The position numbers and the translations under genes were made by a program. From the NCBI GenBank assembly GCA_039794405.1, contig JBDIVL010000003.1:73410-137409 (forward strand): DNA of 64,000 nt, in the 5' to 3' direction. The DNA is from JBDIVL01 sp039794405. GTDB lineage: Bacteria > Planctomycetota > Brocadiia > Brocadiales > Brocadiaceae. Shown here in pieces: positions 9,316-19,100 of this stretch. Within the stretch, counting starts at the first letter, position 1, and each line of letters starts with the position of its first letter. The notes under the pieces were generated by a model that saw only the letters and a program-made list of their open reading frames with translations, had not been told where the DNA came from and ran no database searches.

Positions 9316-10626
9316 TCATGTTTCTCTCAAATATCCCCAGGTGTGGAGCTTGTCTGAGTCTTCGAACCATCGTTCTCCGATATCGTCTCTGTAGTAGACG
9401 TGTGGTATGATGATGTTTTTGATTCTTTTGTAGACCTGTGCCTGAGCCTCTTTCATTGTTTGCCCTGTTCCGCATATGATGAGTACGACTCCTGTGTTCC
9501 CTGTGATGATCCATTCGTCGTTGACGAGTTTGACGTCTTCAATATGTACTCCTTCTGCCGGTTTTTTCCTGAAGTGGATGATGGAGTCTTTTGATTTGAT
9601 CTTGAATGTTTCTTTATCTTTAAAGGGGAATGGTGGTACGACGAGCCGCACGCCTATTTGAAATCCTTTTTTGGTTTTGAACTCTTTGAGTTTTCCTGTT
9701 GCCATGTCGTAGAGGAATTCTCCAATGGGTGTGAGTATTCCTTCTTGTTGTATGCTGATGGTGGGGTAGCCGAAGCGCGATGTCCATTCGAGCGGGTAGA
9801 TGCCACTGCTGTTCACGATGCAGTTAATGTCGATATAGCCTACGTAGTGTTCTTCTGCGAGTTTTTTTTCGAACTTTTTGAGTGTGGCGTTGAAGATTTT
9901 ATTCGGTCCTGACCAGAACATCGAAGTTCCCATTTCTCCGGTTGATGGTCCGAGGTTTCCCGGGAAGAGTTTTTTGTGTTCAAAGTTGACGTTGATGGGG
10001 TAGGCGAATTCTTTTCCGTTGAAGAATGCCCCGACAGCGACTTCTACTCCTGTGATGCGTTTTTGGAGTTGTAAGACCGGTATTTTTTTCGCAAGTGCTT
10101 TCTTATAATCTTCAAGCACCTGTATGACGTCTTTTCCATCGTCTTCTTCTCCGACAAAGAGGAGCCCCCTCATGTTTTGCGCTTCCCCGCTTGGCTTGAT
10201 GACATAGCGTCCGGGATTTTGTTGGACGTAGGTAATGGCGTCTCCGAAGTTTGTGAACTCTTTGTAGAGGACGATGTGAATGCCGTACTTTTTGAGCTCT
10301 TCCTGTCCAAAGGTGCGGTCGTCTTCAAGTTTGTCCGTGTACGGCGTTCCTCCAATCACGTGTTTTCCTTGTTGTCGTAAACGTTGCGCTTTTGCTCCTT
10401 GTCCGAGCACATCATCGAAGACGATTACGTCTGCCCAGGCGACTTCTGCTTCCCAATTGTCTATTTTTTGCACAAACCCGTCGCCGACTTCTTTATCCTC
10501 TTCGCTTTCAGTGTAAAACTTAACGTTGTGCCCTTCCCTGGCGACGTGCCAGGCGATGTCAGCAATCAAAGCGGCTATGGTGACAAAGAGAAAATTCTTC
10601 GGGGTAAGTGTTTTTTGCTCGTTCAT
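9316..10626 (-). CDS. PurD-like ATP-grasp ligase
   Basis: 436 residues. After a nucleotide-binding-type N-terminal domain (FLFVTIAALIADIAWHVAREGHNVKFY), residues ~115-330 form an ATP-grasp fold: YVIKPSGEAQNMRGLLFVG, VLQLQKRITGVEVAVGAFF, then metal-site residues in YIDINCIVNSSGIYPLEWTSRFGYP. It is related to phosphoribosylamine-glycine ligase, but the N-terminus lacks the usual PurD GxGGREHA motif, so it may use another amine or serve as an archaeal-style PurD. Codons are strikingly rich in C and G at third positions compared with both neighbours, which suggests transfer or unusually high expression. An AGGGCA precedes the ATG. Confidence 0.7.
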   Translation of the reverse strand: MNEQKTLTPKNFLFVTIAALIADIAWHVAREGHNVKFYTESEEDKEVGDGFVQKIDNWEAEVAWADVIVFDDVLGQGAKAQRLRQQGKHVIGGTPYTDKLEDDRTFGQEELKKYGIHIVLYKEFTNFGDAITYVQQNPGRYVIKPSGEAQNMRGLLFVGEEDDGKDVIQVLEDYKKALAKKIPVLQLQKRITGVEVAVGAFFNGKEFAYPINVNFEHKKLFPGNLGPSTGEMGTSMFWSGPNKIFNATLKKFEKKLAEEHYVGYIDINCIVNSSGIYPLEWTSRFGYPTISIQQEGILTPIGEFLYDMATGKLKEFKTKKGFQIGVRLVVPPFPFKDKETFKIKSKDSIIHFRKKPAEGVHIEDVKLVNDEWIITGNTGVVLIICGTGQTMKEAQAQVYKRIKNIIIPHVYYRDDIGERWFEDSDKLHTWGYLRET

Positions 10627-10772
10627 AGTGCCCTACCAGATGACAGGAGATGATAGAAAAATTGCTTCTTCCCTTTACCAATATAATAAAATAAAAATGA
10701 AGAAGATAGCAAGGGATTTAAGGGATTTTTATTCATTTGGTGTATTATTGGGAAAATGATTAATAGGAAAAA

Positions 10773-12905
10773 TTACGCGATTTGTTCTGAAATTACAGCA
10801 TTCGCATGATTGGTTTTTATTGGTAGGGTAATGCTAATTCTGGTATATTTTCCCTCAACACTATCAATGGTAAGCTTGCCATTATGATCAGTAATAATTT
10901 TATGGCTAATGTTTAACCCTAGTCCAGTACCTTTGCCAGGTGGTTTTGTCGTAAAGAATGGCTTCATGATTTTGTTTTTTATCCCGGCAGGTATACCGGT
11001 ACCATGGTCATAAAAAGTAACCTTTACATAAGGACATCTATTTACCGTTATTTTTTCCCCTAAGATCTCCAGGATTTTATTTTCATGTGCCCTCGGATAT
11101 CTCTGATTGAGGGCATATCGCGCATTACTGATAAGGTTCATGAAAACCTGTTGAATTTCCTGGGAATTTACAAATATTTCCGGTAAGTCTTCAGGAATAC
11201 CGAGTTTTATATGAATATGGTCCTTCTCAAGTTGTTTCCCCATCAAGATAAGGGTATCGGATATTATTTCATGTATATTCGTGATATTTTTTTTCTCTTT
11301 GGGTCTGGCAAAGGAAAGGAGTTTACTGACGATAGTAGCTATACGGTCCCCTTCCTTTATAATCCTGCAGGCAAGGTCTTTTTCCATACTTCCTTCGCTA
11401 CTTTTATTCGATAGTATCTGGGCACAATTAATAACACCCGTTATGGGATTGTTGATCTCATGAGCTACACCCGCCGCCAGTTCACCGAGTAGCACGAGAT
11501 GTCTTGACCTTGCAGCTTCCCTTTCCAGGTTTACTTTTTCCGTAATATCTAAGGAAGAACCTAATATACCGATAATCTGACCCTGTTCGTTTTTTATAGG
11601 GACTGTAATGGTATGAATAATAAATTCCTGCCTATCCTTAAAATATTTTTCTTCTCTATCCTTTCTCTTTCCCGATTCTATAACCTCTTTATCATTTGCT
11701 CTGTATTTATCAGCAAGTTCTTTATGAAAGAAGTCATAGTCTGTCTTTCCTGTGATTTCTTCCTGCCTCATAGATAAGCCTCTGGCGTAGTTTTTATTAC
11801 AAGCTATGTACACAGAATTTTTATCTTTGTAAAATATTCTCATAGGAATATTTTCGATGAGTAACCGGTACATATTCTCACTCGTACGCAATGCATCTTC
11901 TACCCTTTTCCGTGCAATGGTATTCCCAATAATTTCGGCAGTAATACTCAGCAGATTAATATCTTCAGCCCGCCAGGTACCCGGAGAGGCAACATTATCA
12001 AAACCAATGAACCCGACTAATTCTCTTTCGATACGAATTGCCAGAAGTAATATCGATTTTATATTTTCCCGTTCAAACTCCTCCTTTTCCGCATAAGCCT
12101 CTTCCGGCATTTTATATATATCAGGTATGTGAATTATGTTCATATTTTGAAGGTTTCTCATCAGCCAGGGAAACCTTGTGGAGGGGATGTTCTGGAGATG
12201 TTGGATTTCAGATGATACCCCTTCACAGCACCATTCATGGGTATTATCCATAATTTTACCATCATCCCGGAAAAAGAACAGGTATGCCCTGCTTGCTTTG
12301 CTTAGTTGACCAATGTCAGTTAATGACGCCGTAACGGCATCATTGAAATCCTTAAGGATAGTAAATCTCCTGGAAATATTGGCCACAGTTGTTTCAAAAT
12401 TGATCCTGTATTTGAGAGATTCCTCTGCCCGTTTATGTTCAGTAATATCAACACCGTACAGGTTAACGTATGGGGTATTCGTCATTGGCACAATCGTAAA
12501 AGAGAATATTTGGTTCCCGTATTTGATTTCAACATCTCTTTTTATTCCTTTTGTATGAAAGGCGTTAATAATTAACCGACGGAGAAAATCAGGAACAAAT
12601 AGACCAATATCACAATGCCAATTTTGTAAAAGGGCTTTACTTGAAGAATTAGCATAAATAACAATACCGTCTCCTGTAGTACGTAATAGTGGATATGGAT
12701 CTTCATCAGGAAACGTAGCTATGCCCTTTATTCTCTCTTCCAATTGTTTGTGTTTAGCCAAATAAACTTGGTATGTATTTAATTTGTGAATGAGTTTTCT
12801 GGTGTTTTCTGCAACTTCAATCGGAATGTTTTTAATATTTTCTGCCAACAATTTTTCTGATTTCTTCAGCAGGTTGTCGGTTTTCTTTTTATAAGACCTA
12901 TTCAT
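10773..12905 (-). CDS. PAS-GAF-PAS sensor histidine kinase
   Basis: 710 residues with no transmembrane segment or receiver domain, so a soluble sensor is likely. Residues ~1-60 form a coiled coil. A PAS-like domain follows (~65-155, ending in VNLYGVDITEHKRAEE), then a GAF domain (~175-335), then a second PAS (~345-460, ending in GILGSSLDITEKVNLE). The HisKA domain has the phospho-accepting His at ~482 (GVAHEINNP). The HATPase part shows the N box (NLISNARYAL), DHGTGIP, and KPPGKGTGLGLNISH. No response regulator gene is adjacent, so its partner is elsewhere. The ligands of the PAS and GAF domains are not evident. Confidence 0.88.
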   Translation of the reverse strand: MNRSYKKKTDNLLKKSEKLLAENIKNIPIEVAENTRKLIHKLNTYQVYLAKHKQLEERIKGIATFPDEDPYPLLRTTGDGIVIYANSSSKALLQNWHCDIGLFVPDFLRRLIINAFHTKGIKRDVEIKYGNQIFSFTIVPMTNTPYVNLYGVDITEHKRAEESLKYRINFETTVANISRRFTILKDFNDAVTASLTDIGQLSKASRAYLFFFRDDGKIMDNTHEWCCEGVSSEIQHLQNIPSTRFPWLMRNLQNMNIIHIPDIYKMPEEAYAEKEEFERENIKSILLLAIRIERELVGFIGFDNVASPGTWRAEDINLLSITAEIIGNTIARKRVEDALRTSENMYRLLIENIPMRIFYKDKNSVYIACNKNYARGLSMRQEEITGKTDYDFFHKELADKYRANDKEVIESGKRKDREEKYFKDRQEFIIHTITVPIKNEQGQIIGILGSSLDITEKVNLEREAARSRHLVLLGELAAGVAHEINNPITGVINCAQILSNKSSEGSMEKDLACRIIKEGDRIATIVSKLLSFARPKEKKNITNIHEIISDTLILMGKQLEKDHIHIKLGIPEDLPEIFVNSQEIQQVFMNLISNARYALNQRYPRAHENKILEILGEKITVNRCPYVKVTFYDHGTGIPAGIKNKIMKPFFTTKPPGKGTGLGLNISHKIITDHNGKLTIDSVEGKYTRISITLPIKTNHANAVISEQIA

Positions 12906-13210
12906 AAAATATATTTTGAATTATAGAGAGATAAATTCTGTTATCAATAAAGCTTAATAATGTTAATTGAAAGAGAAATTGCTTTATTACTGGAATTATA
13001 AGGGTAATTATCGGGCTAGTAAAGAGAAGAATATTAAGTTGTTTCGCAAAAAAAATGCCAGCGGGATATTATAAATGTGCAAAATTTTATGTTCGGGTAT
13101 AAGAATTTCAAACCAGGAGTGGGACAACCCTTTAGGGTTGCAATCCCATGCATGTGCTTAGCGGGAATCACCTTGACAAGAGGGGATTTAAAGCGTAGTA
13201 TGGTGAACAT
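12906..13210. other. Intergenic region before lexA
   Basis: Holds an inverted repeat CAACCC-TTTA-GGGTTG at 13126-13141, a short sequence at 13076-13099 that recurs at 23748-23771, and the lexA promoter listed separately. No gene is seen. Confidence 0.5.
13173..13201 (+). promoter_or_regulatory. Sigma70-type promoter of lexA, almost leaderless
   Basis: TTGACA (13173-13178), a 17-base spacer, then TAGTAT (13196-13201). The expected start of transcription, about seven bases further, falls at ~13208, only three bases before the ATG at 13211. No Shine-Dalgarno is present. A leaderless or nearly leaderless lexA mRNA is implied. I could not identify a LexA operator with confidence. Confidence 0.6.
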
Positions 13211-13858
13211 ATGGGCACCAATAAATCAAAACCTGTAAACTCAACATTAACCAAAAAACAATCTGGTTTTTTATCATTTTTAAAAGAATATCTTCAGGAA
13301 AAAGGTTACCCGCCTACGATACGGGAACTTATGGATGGACTTGGACTTTCGAGCACAAATATTGTGAAAAAATATCTCGATATCCTGGAACGCAAAGGAT
13401 ATATCAGGAGACAGTTTAACAGTCCAAGGGCTATTGAGATTGTTGATATCTCCACAAAAACCTCCGAAGTAGTGTCCGTGCCTATCGTGGGAAAAGTTCG
13501 GGCTGGTGTACCCCATCCTGCTGTAGAAGATATCGAAGGATACTTTTCTCTGGATAAAACAATATGCCGTAACGGTAAGGCATTTTTCCTCCGTGTAGTA
13601 GGGGATAGTATGATTAATGCACACATCCTTGAGGGTGATCTTATCCTTGTTGTTCCACAGCCTGTAGCCAATAACGGAGAGATTGTAGTTGCCCTTATCA
13701 ATGATGAAGCAACGGTGAAGCGGTTCTATAAGAAAGGGGACACGATCCAGTTAAAGCCTGAGCATCCGGCAATGAAGCCAATCTCCATAAAGGGGGAGAG
13801 TACTCAGGTGAATATCGTGGGAAAGGTTGTCGCTGTGGTAAGGCAGTTTGATAAATAA
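13211..13858 (+). CDS. lexA: LexA SOS repressor
   Basis: 215 residues. The N-terminal winged helix (residues ~10-75, with GYPPTIREL and NIVKKYLDILERKGYI) binds DNA. The C-terminal S24 peptidase domain has the Ala98-Gly99 self-cleavage bond (KVRAGVP), the catalytic Ser133 (VVGDSMI) and Lys170 (ATVKRFYK). RecA filaments trigger self-cleavage and de-repress DNA-repair genes. It heads a cassette with an unknown small gene and dinB. The recA gene is 23 kb away in the same window. Confidence 0.95.
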   Translation: MGTNKSKPVNSTLTKKQSGFLSFLKEYLQEKGYPPTIRELMDGLGLSSTNIVKKYLDILERKGYIRRQFNSPRAIEIVDISTKTSEVVSVPIVGKVRAGVPHPAVEDIEGYFSLDKTICRNGKAFFLRVVGDSMINAHILEGDLILVVPQPVANNGEIVVALINDEATVKRFYKKGDTIQLKPEHPAMKPISIKGESTQVNIVGKVVAVVRQFDK

Positions 13859-13896
13859 AAGTTTAGGGAATACGTAGTGTAATTTTTGGGGAAATT

Positions 13897-14148
13897 ATGA
13901 TTACGGAAATTAACGAACCTGTCAAAGTCGGCGCTATCTTTGGCGACAATAAGACGAAACTCAAGCCTGTCTGGTTTATCTGGAGTGGCAGAAAATATGA
14001 CATCAAGGAGATTACCTATATCTGGACGGAAAAGGTAAGAAAGGCCAATATACACCATTTTACGGTTTCCGATGGTGCTAATCTTTTCGACATTTCTTAT
14101 AGTACCGATTCCCTGGTATGGATGCTTCATTCCGTAGAAACTGCTTAG
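13897..14148 (+). CDS. Small conserved-type protein between lexA and dinB
   Basis: 83 residues, beginning MITEINEPVKVGAIFGDNKT and containing KPVWFIWSGRKYDIKEITYIW, a beta-rich pattern that resembles small proteins (DUF6504-like) encoded beside Y-family polymerases. I do not know a function. It lies 38 bases after lexA and ahead of dinB, so joint SOS control is plausible. A GGGGAAATT lies a few bases before the ATG. It is probably a real gene because of its position, good start region and even length with its neighbours. Confidence 0.6.
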   Translation: MITEINEPVKVGAIFGDNKTKLKPVWFIWSGRKYDIKEITYIWTEKVRKANIHHFTVSDGANLFDISYSTDSLVWMLHSVETA

Positions 14149-14150
14149 GA

Positions 14151-14233
14151 GTTATCCCAAAACCTGTCTCTGTGCTGAATACCTCTCTATATTTTCAATG
14201 ATTATAGATACTCAATCGAAGTTTTGGGATAAC
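14151..14233. repeat. 83-bp MITE-like element with perfect 13-bp inverted ends
   Basis: GTTATCCCAAAAC at 14151-14163 is the exact reverse complement of GTTTTGGGATAAC at 14221-14233. The ~57 bases between are AT-rich and have no coding sense. It begins two bases after the stop of the small gene, so it may also act as its 3' structure. Confidence 0.65.
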
Positions 14234-14248
14234 TTCCAGACCGGATGG

Positions 14249-14272
14249 CACGGACAGATTGGTTTGTCCGTG
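14249..14272. repeat. Palindromic element, GGACAAA-type hairpin (copy 2)
   Basis: CACGGACAGA against TTTGTCCGTG, nine of ten pairs, with a four-base loop. It belongs to the same family as 7077-7100. Confidence 0.7.
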
Positions 14273-14279
14273 TCTCCAG

Positions 14280-14402
14280 CGTTGGTTCAATCGTTCACGA
14301 TTGAACCGGAACGTTTTGGTATGTCTCCTATGCCTGATACCCATCAAAAGCGTACAGGCCGATGCCTAAACATGTGGTTCAATCTACAAGATTGAACCAA
14401 CG
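14280..14402. repeat. GGTTCAATC element (copy A, complete)
   Basis: 123 bases bounded by perfect 13-bp inverted ends, CGTTGGTTCAATC and GATTGAACCAACG. Each end is itself a palindrome with a seven- or six-base loop (14284-14307 and 14376-14398). The centre carries a TGCCTGATACCCATCAAAAG stretch that is recognisable in the other copies (15958-16148, 23650-23728, 24033-24101). Confidence 0.8.
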
Positions 14403-14433
14403 CTGAATACGTACATGGATATGGAATAGAAAA

Positions 14434-14458
14434 CATTGACAAACAGGGTTTGTCAGTG
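14434..14458. repeat. Palindromic element, GACAAAC-type hairpin (copy 3)
   Basis: CATTGACAAAC against GTTTGTCAGTG with a three-base loop, followed by CCACC as in copy 1. Confidence 0.6.
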
Positions 14459-14525
14459 CCACCTCCGGAACTGGCTTACATAAAATGAAAATTTCTCTAC
14501 TTATAAATATCTTACAAAGACCGTC

Positions 14526-15764
14526 ATGAATAGAATTATTGTGCACATTGATATGAATGCATTCTTTGCTTCAGTTGAGCAGCAGGTTAATCCGTCCCTG
14601 AGAGGAAAACCTGTTGCGGTAATTGGTCCCAATGAGAGGACGGTAGTTACAACAGCATCATACGAAGCACGGGCATACGGGGTTAGGACAGGCATGACGA
14701 AATACGAAGCCAAACGATTGTGTCCGCATATTATCCTTGTCGCTGGTGATGCGAGTCGCTATACAGATACCTGCCGTAGACTTGTTGAAATATATTACCG
14801 ATATACACCCATCATTGAGATATGTTCTATTGATGAAGCATTTCTGGACATTACAGGTTCCATGCTTCTTTTTGGCAGTGCAGAGATTATAGCAAAAAGA
14901 ATCAAGATGGATATTCAAAAAACATTCGGAAGACTGACCTGCTCAATTGGTATAGCACCCAATAAATTACTGGCAAAACTGGGCAGCGATATAAAAAAAC
15001 CGGATGGACTTGTTATGATACAACAGGGGGAGATTGATACATTATTAGAAAACTTACCCGTAAAGGAACTCTGCGGTATTGGTCCGCAAATAGAAAGACA
15101 CCTGTTTGCTATGGGAATCAAGACCTGTGGTGAACTGGGACGGGCATCCGTACACATGTTAAAAAGCCGGTTCGGTGTGATTGGAGAGCGATTAAAACTT
15201 ATGGCCCAGGGTAGAGACGATAGCCCTGTTATCCCTATGGGACAAGAACCGGAGGCTAAATCAGTCGGGCATAGTATGACCCTTGATAAGGATATAAATG
15301 ATGGAGAAGCTCTGGAAAGACATATCCTCCGGCTATCTGAAATGGTAGGCAGACGTCTGCGTCGTGGGAGTTATGCGGGCAGAACGATATCCCTTGCCCT
15401 GCGTTATTCAGACTTTACCACCTTTACCAGGCGTACTACCGTGGCAATGTATATAAACAATAGTATAGATATCTGTATGATTGCTAAAGATATACTGAAC
15501 ACGATACGACTACGACAACCGATAAGATTGGTAGGTATTAGTGTCAGCAATCTTGCGAAAAACATACAAATACCCCTTTTCCATGGAGACAGGAATAAAA
15601 AGGCTGCTGAGCGTGTAATGAATGAGATCAATGACCGATACGGAGATTTCTGCATTACCTGGGGTACGTTAATCGAACGGTATCACCACAAAGGTGCCAT
15701 TTCTCCTTTCTGCCTCCGGCCGATCTTTCAAAGGCATCCTCTTTTGGGGATACGGGAGCCTTGA
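14526..15764 (+). CDS. dinB: DNA polymerase IV (Y-family translesion polymerase)
   Basis: 412 residues. The N-terminus (IVHIDMNAFFASVEQ) carries the first catalytic Asp, and CSIDEAFLDITG near residue 105 carries the Asp-Glu pair of the palm. The steric-gate region, the fingers segment YEARAYGVRTGM and the HhH thumb (ELCGIGPQIERHLFAMGI) follow in order. The little-finger domain fills residues ~240-350. No clear beta-clamp motif was noted at the C-terminus. It bypasses damaged template bases in the SOS response, in keeping with the nearby lexA. The ATG follows a weak ribosome-binding site. Confidence 0.94.
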   Translation: MNRIIVHIDMNAFFASVEQQVNPSLRGKPVAVIGPNERTVVTTASYEARAYGVRTGMTKYEAKRLCPHIILVAGDASRYTDTCRRLVEIYYRYTPIIEICSIDEAFLDITGSMLLFGSAEIIAKRIKMDIQKTFGRLTCSIGIAPNKLLAKLGSDIKKPDGLVMIQQGEIDTLLENLPVKELCGIGPQIERHLFAMGIKTCGELGRASVHMLKSRFGVIGERLKLMAQGRDDSPVIPMGQEPEAKSVGHSMTLDKDINDGEALERHILRLSEMVGRRLRRGSYAGRTISLALRYSDFTTFTRRTTVAMYINNSIDICMIAKDILNTIRLRQPIRLVGISVSNLAKNIQIPLFHGDRNKKAAERVMNEINDRYGDFCITWGTLIERYHHKGAISPFCLRPIFQRHPLLGIREP

Positions 15765-16155
15765 TGCTGGTTATAAATTACACAAAAAATTAAGGTAAAA
15801 AATGAAATTTAAACGTAGTAAGTTTATCATTTCGAAGAAGCGGAGCGAATGAGAAATCTTTGCTTCGACACAGGGGATAGATGGCTCAATGGTTGAATGG
15901 CTCAATGGCTGTTAACCATCCACCATATAACCATGTAACCATTCGCTGTCTCCCTGTGTTGGTTCAATCGTCCACGATTGAACCGAAACGTTTGGGTATG
16001 TTCCTGGTACCTGGTACCAATCCAAAGCCTCTCTAACACTCAAAATATGAGGTAGAGACGCAAAATCTTGCGTCTCTACAAAATTGAATCGGCCAGAAGT
16101 CAATCAACATGCCGAAACGCATGGTTCAATCTGCAAGATTGAACCAACCCGGGTT
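15765..16155. other. 391-base intergenic region with nested repeats
   Basis: Between dinB and the convergent restriction-modification gene. It contains direct and inverted ATGGCTCAATGG / ATGGTTGAATGG-type repeats near 15885-15910 and GGTTCAATC element copy B (15958-16148), which is interrupted by a different 28-bp hairpin. No gene is seen. Confidence 0.65.
15958..16148. repeat. GGTTCAATC element (copy B) carrying an inserted hairpin
   Basis: Begins GTTGGTTCAATC and ends GATTGAACCAAC, as in copy A, but is 191 bases long. The extra length includes a foreign perfect hairpin, GTAGAGACGCAA / TTGCGTCTCTAC (16052-16079), a motif of another repeat type. It ends only seven bases before the stop codon of the restriction-modification gene. 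Confidence 0.75.
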
Positions 16156-19100
16156 TTAAGCAGATACTTCACCCTTAACAATCTTAATCTCTTCTTCAGT
16201 TAATCCATACAATTTGTAAACTATTTCATCTATCAATTCATCCGTAGCTTTAATTCTGGTTTTTAGTGGCTCAAGGATTGAAATGCTTTGGGTAAATTGA
16301 TCCTCAAGTTTTTCTTGGGTCTTCCGGTCTGAGGGATCTATTGATAGCTTACTTCTATTCCTCTTTAAGATTTCTATGAGTTGATTAAAGTTGTGTTCAT
16401 GGTATTCCTTAATAGCGGTCTTGTTTGAGAGTTCGTCGATCTCCAAGCTGATTTCTCGCTCAAGCCATTTTAGGAAACCTTCGATTTCTTCGTTCTTCTT
16501 TTTATTCATCTCAATCATTTGCTTGGCTAGATGGACAAGAACGTCATGGATGGTATCGCTTTTGCTCTCTCCAAGCCCTTGCTCAACATAATTGAGTATT
16601 TCTTTAAAAACCATTTCTGACTGATACAACTGAATCGCCTCTAAAACCCTTTCCTTCCGCCTTTTTTCTGGGGTGGCAAAAGTAATTCTTGCGATAGGTA
16701 AAAAAGCAATAAACTGTTTATTTGCAGAGTAGTATTCGCCTCTAAATTTTACACTACCCTTCTTGAAAACATAATCTATTAAACGACTATTAAGGAGTGC
16801 CAAGATATATTCAGGTTTATAAAGACTATCACGCTTCAAAAGGATTCCATTTACATCTACATTATCAAGATAATATTCACCATTCTTGTCATATAAACTC
16901 TTAAGTCTATCTATAAGACGAGGGATAGCAAGCTTGGGATACCATTGTTTGTCTAAATTTTGGTGCCTGCCAAACCGATACCATGCTATATCGTCAAATT
17001 TATTTTTTTCTCTGTTCCTCAAAAGAGGCTCGTTACACTTCAAATATTGCCAAGTTAAAGGAAAATCTTTTTTGAAACAGTTTTCCGATATCAGTTCAGC
17101 CCTATGGTCTGTTTTTATCAACTGATATGGAAAGATAAGGAAACTAATAGGTGATGTCAATTCATATCTATCGATATTTACTCCACTGATTAAAGGTTTG
17201 AGGATACTTTTTTCAATGCTTACCTCTCGCTTTAAAGCTGTCGAATAGCACAAAGCTATTCCGGCTTTATCTTCACCAAGTTTTTTAACGATATAAATAT
17301 TGTCGGCACTTGTCTGCAATCCCACTATTATCTGATCTACAAGTTCGCAAAGAGATATGCTTTGCTTTTTAAGCTTATCAAGAAGTTGTGCCTCATTTCC
17401 AAGTCCAAAAATCCACGGCAAATGACTAAACTTTTCAAGGGAAAAATGCCCCATCCTAACTTGTTTGCAGCTATTAGTTGCGACAAGAATAGATGCCATG
17501 TCATTAATATCTGACAATTTTTGAATTTCGATATAGTCAAAAGAATAATGAGTGCCTCCGGCAAGAAATAAAAGACAGGTGTAAGTTGTAGCTTCACCGG
17601 AAAAGACTTGATTATGACCAAAATTAACTATACTCTTTAAATGCCTTTTTGTAACAATATATGCCCTTAATTTTTCAGCGTATTCCGCTTGTAAAAATTT
17701 GTTTGGCATTATATAACAAAAATATCCTTTCAAGCTTAACAATGAAACTCCTCGCTCAACAAAGGGGACATAAATATCGTAGTTTTTATGAGTTGTTTGA
17801 TAAGCTTTTAAATACTTCTTTGTAGATACTTCTTCCATTTTTTGAATTCTTACATACGGTGGATTCCCTATTACACAATCAAATCCAGGATACTCTTTCT
17901 TCTCTGCTTTTTGTTCCCGTGCACCAACACGCTCAAAGAAGACCTCTGGAAATTCAATCTCCCAGTGGAAAAATCTTTTTTCTTCTGCGATTTTCTCGAT
18001 AGACTTAATTACTTCCCTATCCTTTTTATACATGGATTCAATAGATTTCTCTAGGTTATTCATATCTATCATACTACCTTTTTCCAAAAGGAATGATTTT
18101 GCGCCCTCTATACCAAAATATTCGGAAACAAGTATGTCGAGGAGTATCCTGTATCCTCCAATATTCTTGTCCGCATCCCTGTATTTCTGTTCGGAATCTT
18201 TTACCTGTTGATAGGTTGCGTCTGAGAGATTGGACACAAAGAGCATATTCCTGATAGCCCTGTTTAATGGCTCAAGATCTATGGTAAAGAGTTTTCCTTT
18301 TACCGTATTTTTTACGGTTTCCAAATTTGAACCGATAAGTGAATTACCACACTTCAAATGATGATCCAGGAAAGAGAGTGGTGCACCGAGGACAAAGGAG
18401 TCGAGCCATAATGATAGTTTTGCAAGCTCAACGGCCATCTCGTTCAAATCAACACCGTAGATACACCGTTTCATTACGGTTCGTTTCATGAGATTTATTT
18501 CCGTAAGTTTGTTTTCATCTATGCTTACCCCTTGCCGCTTTATCCCATCGAGTATCTCATGTTTCAATTTCTCTATCTTTCTTATTACCGGGTTTTCGGG
18601 AAAATTGGCAAGAAAGGCAATGATCTTGTCTGTTATGAAATCGACGGTATGAACAAGGAAATGGCCACTACCCATAGCAGGGTCAAGTACCTTGAGATCA
18701 AATACCGTCTCAAAGAGGTCTTCTTCCAGCTTAATTATCCTGTCGATATGGGGTCCCTGCGGTTCACTAGGATGATCCCAATGCCTCCAGTCTTTTGGTT
18801 TTTTCAATTGTTTACGTTGTTTTTCATAAAGTACTTCCAGTTCAGAAAGGATTTCGTTTGCCCTTTGAAATCGTATTTCCAGTACCGGGCCTACGGTATT
18901 CTTTACAATATATTCAACAATGTAATGCGGTGTATAATAAGAACCGGTGGCCTTGCGCTCGTGTTTTGAGTTTTCTATGTAAATCTCACCTTTTTCTTTT
19001 CTCCTGTATATCCTGGTATTTGTATCAATCTCTGATTCCTTTTTCCAAAGTATTTTACTGCCTTCTTTGATTTCAACCATCGGCTCATCTGCAATCCGGA

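Larger units (their letters stand above)
14149..14525. other. 377-base intergenic region made mostly of repeats, between the small SOS gene and dinB
   Basis: From left to right it contains a 13-bp inverted-repeat element (14151-14233), hairpin copy 2 (14249-14272), a GGTTCAATC element (14280-14402) and hairpin copy 3 (14434-14458). These are listed separately. About 65 bases upstream of dinB remain for its promoter. Confidence 0.7.

Noticed and set aside
14280..16148. GGTTCAATC sequences resemble tRNA T-arms
   Set aside because: No acceptor, D or anticodon stems surround them, and the motif recurs as palindromic pairs in an intergenic repeat family.
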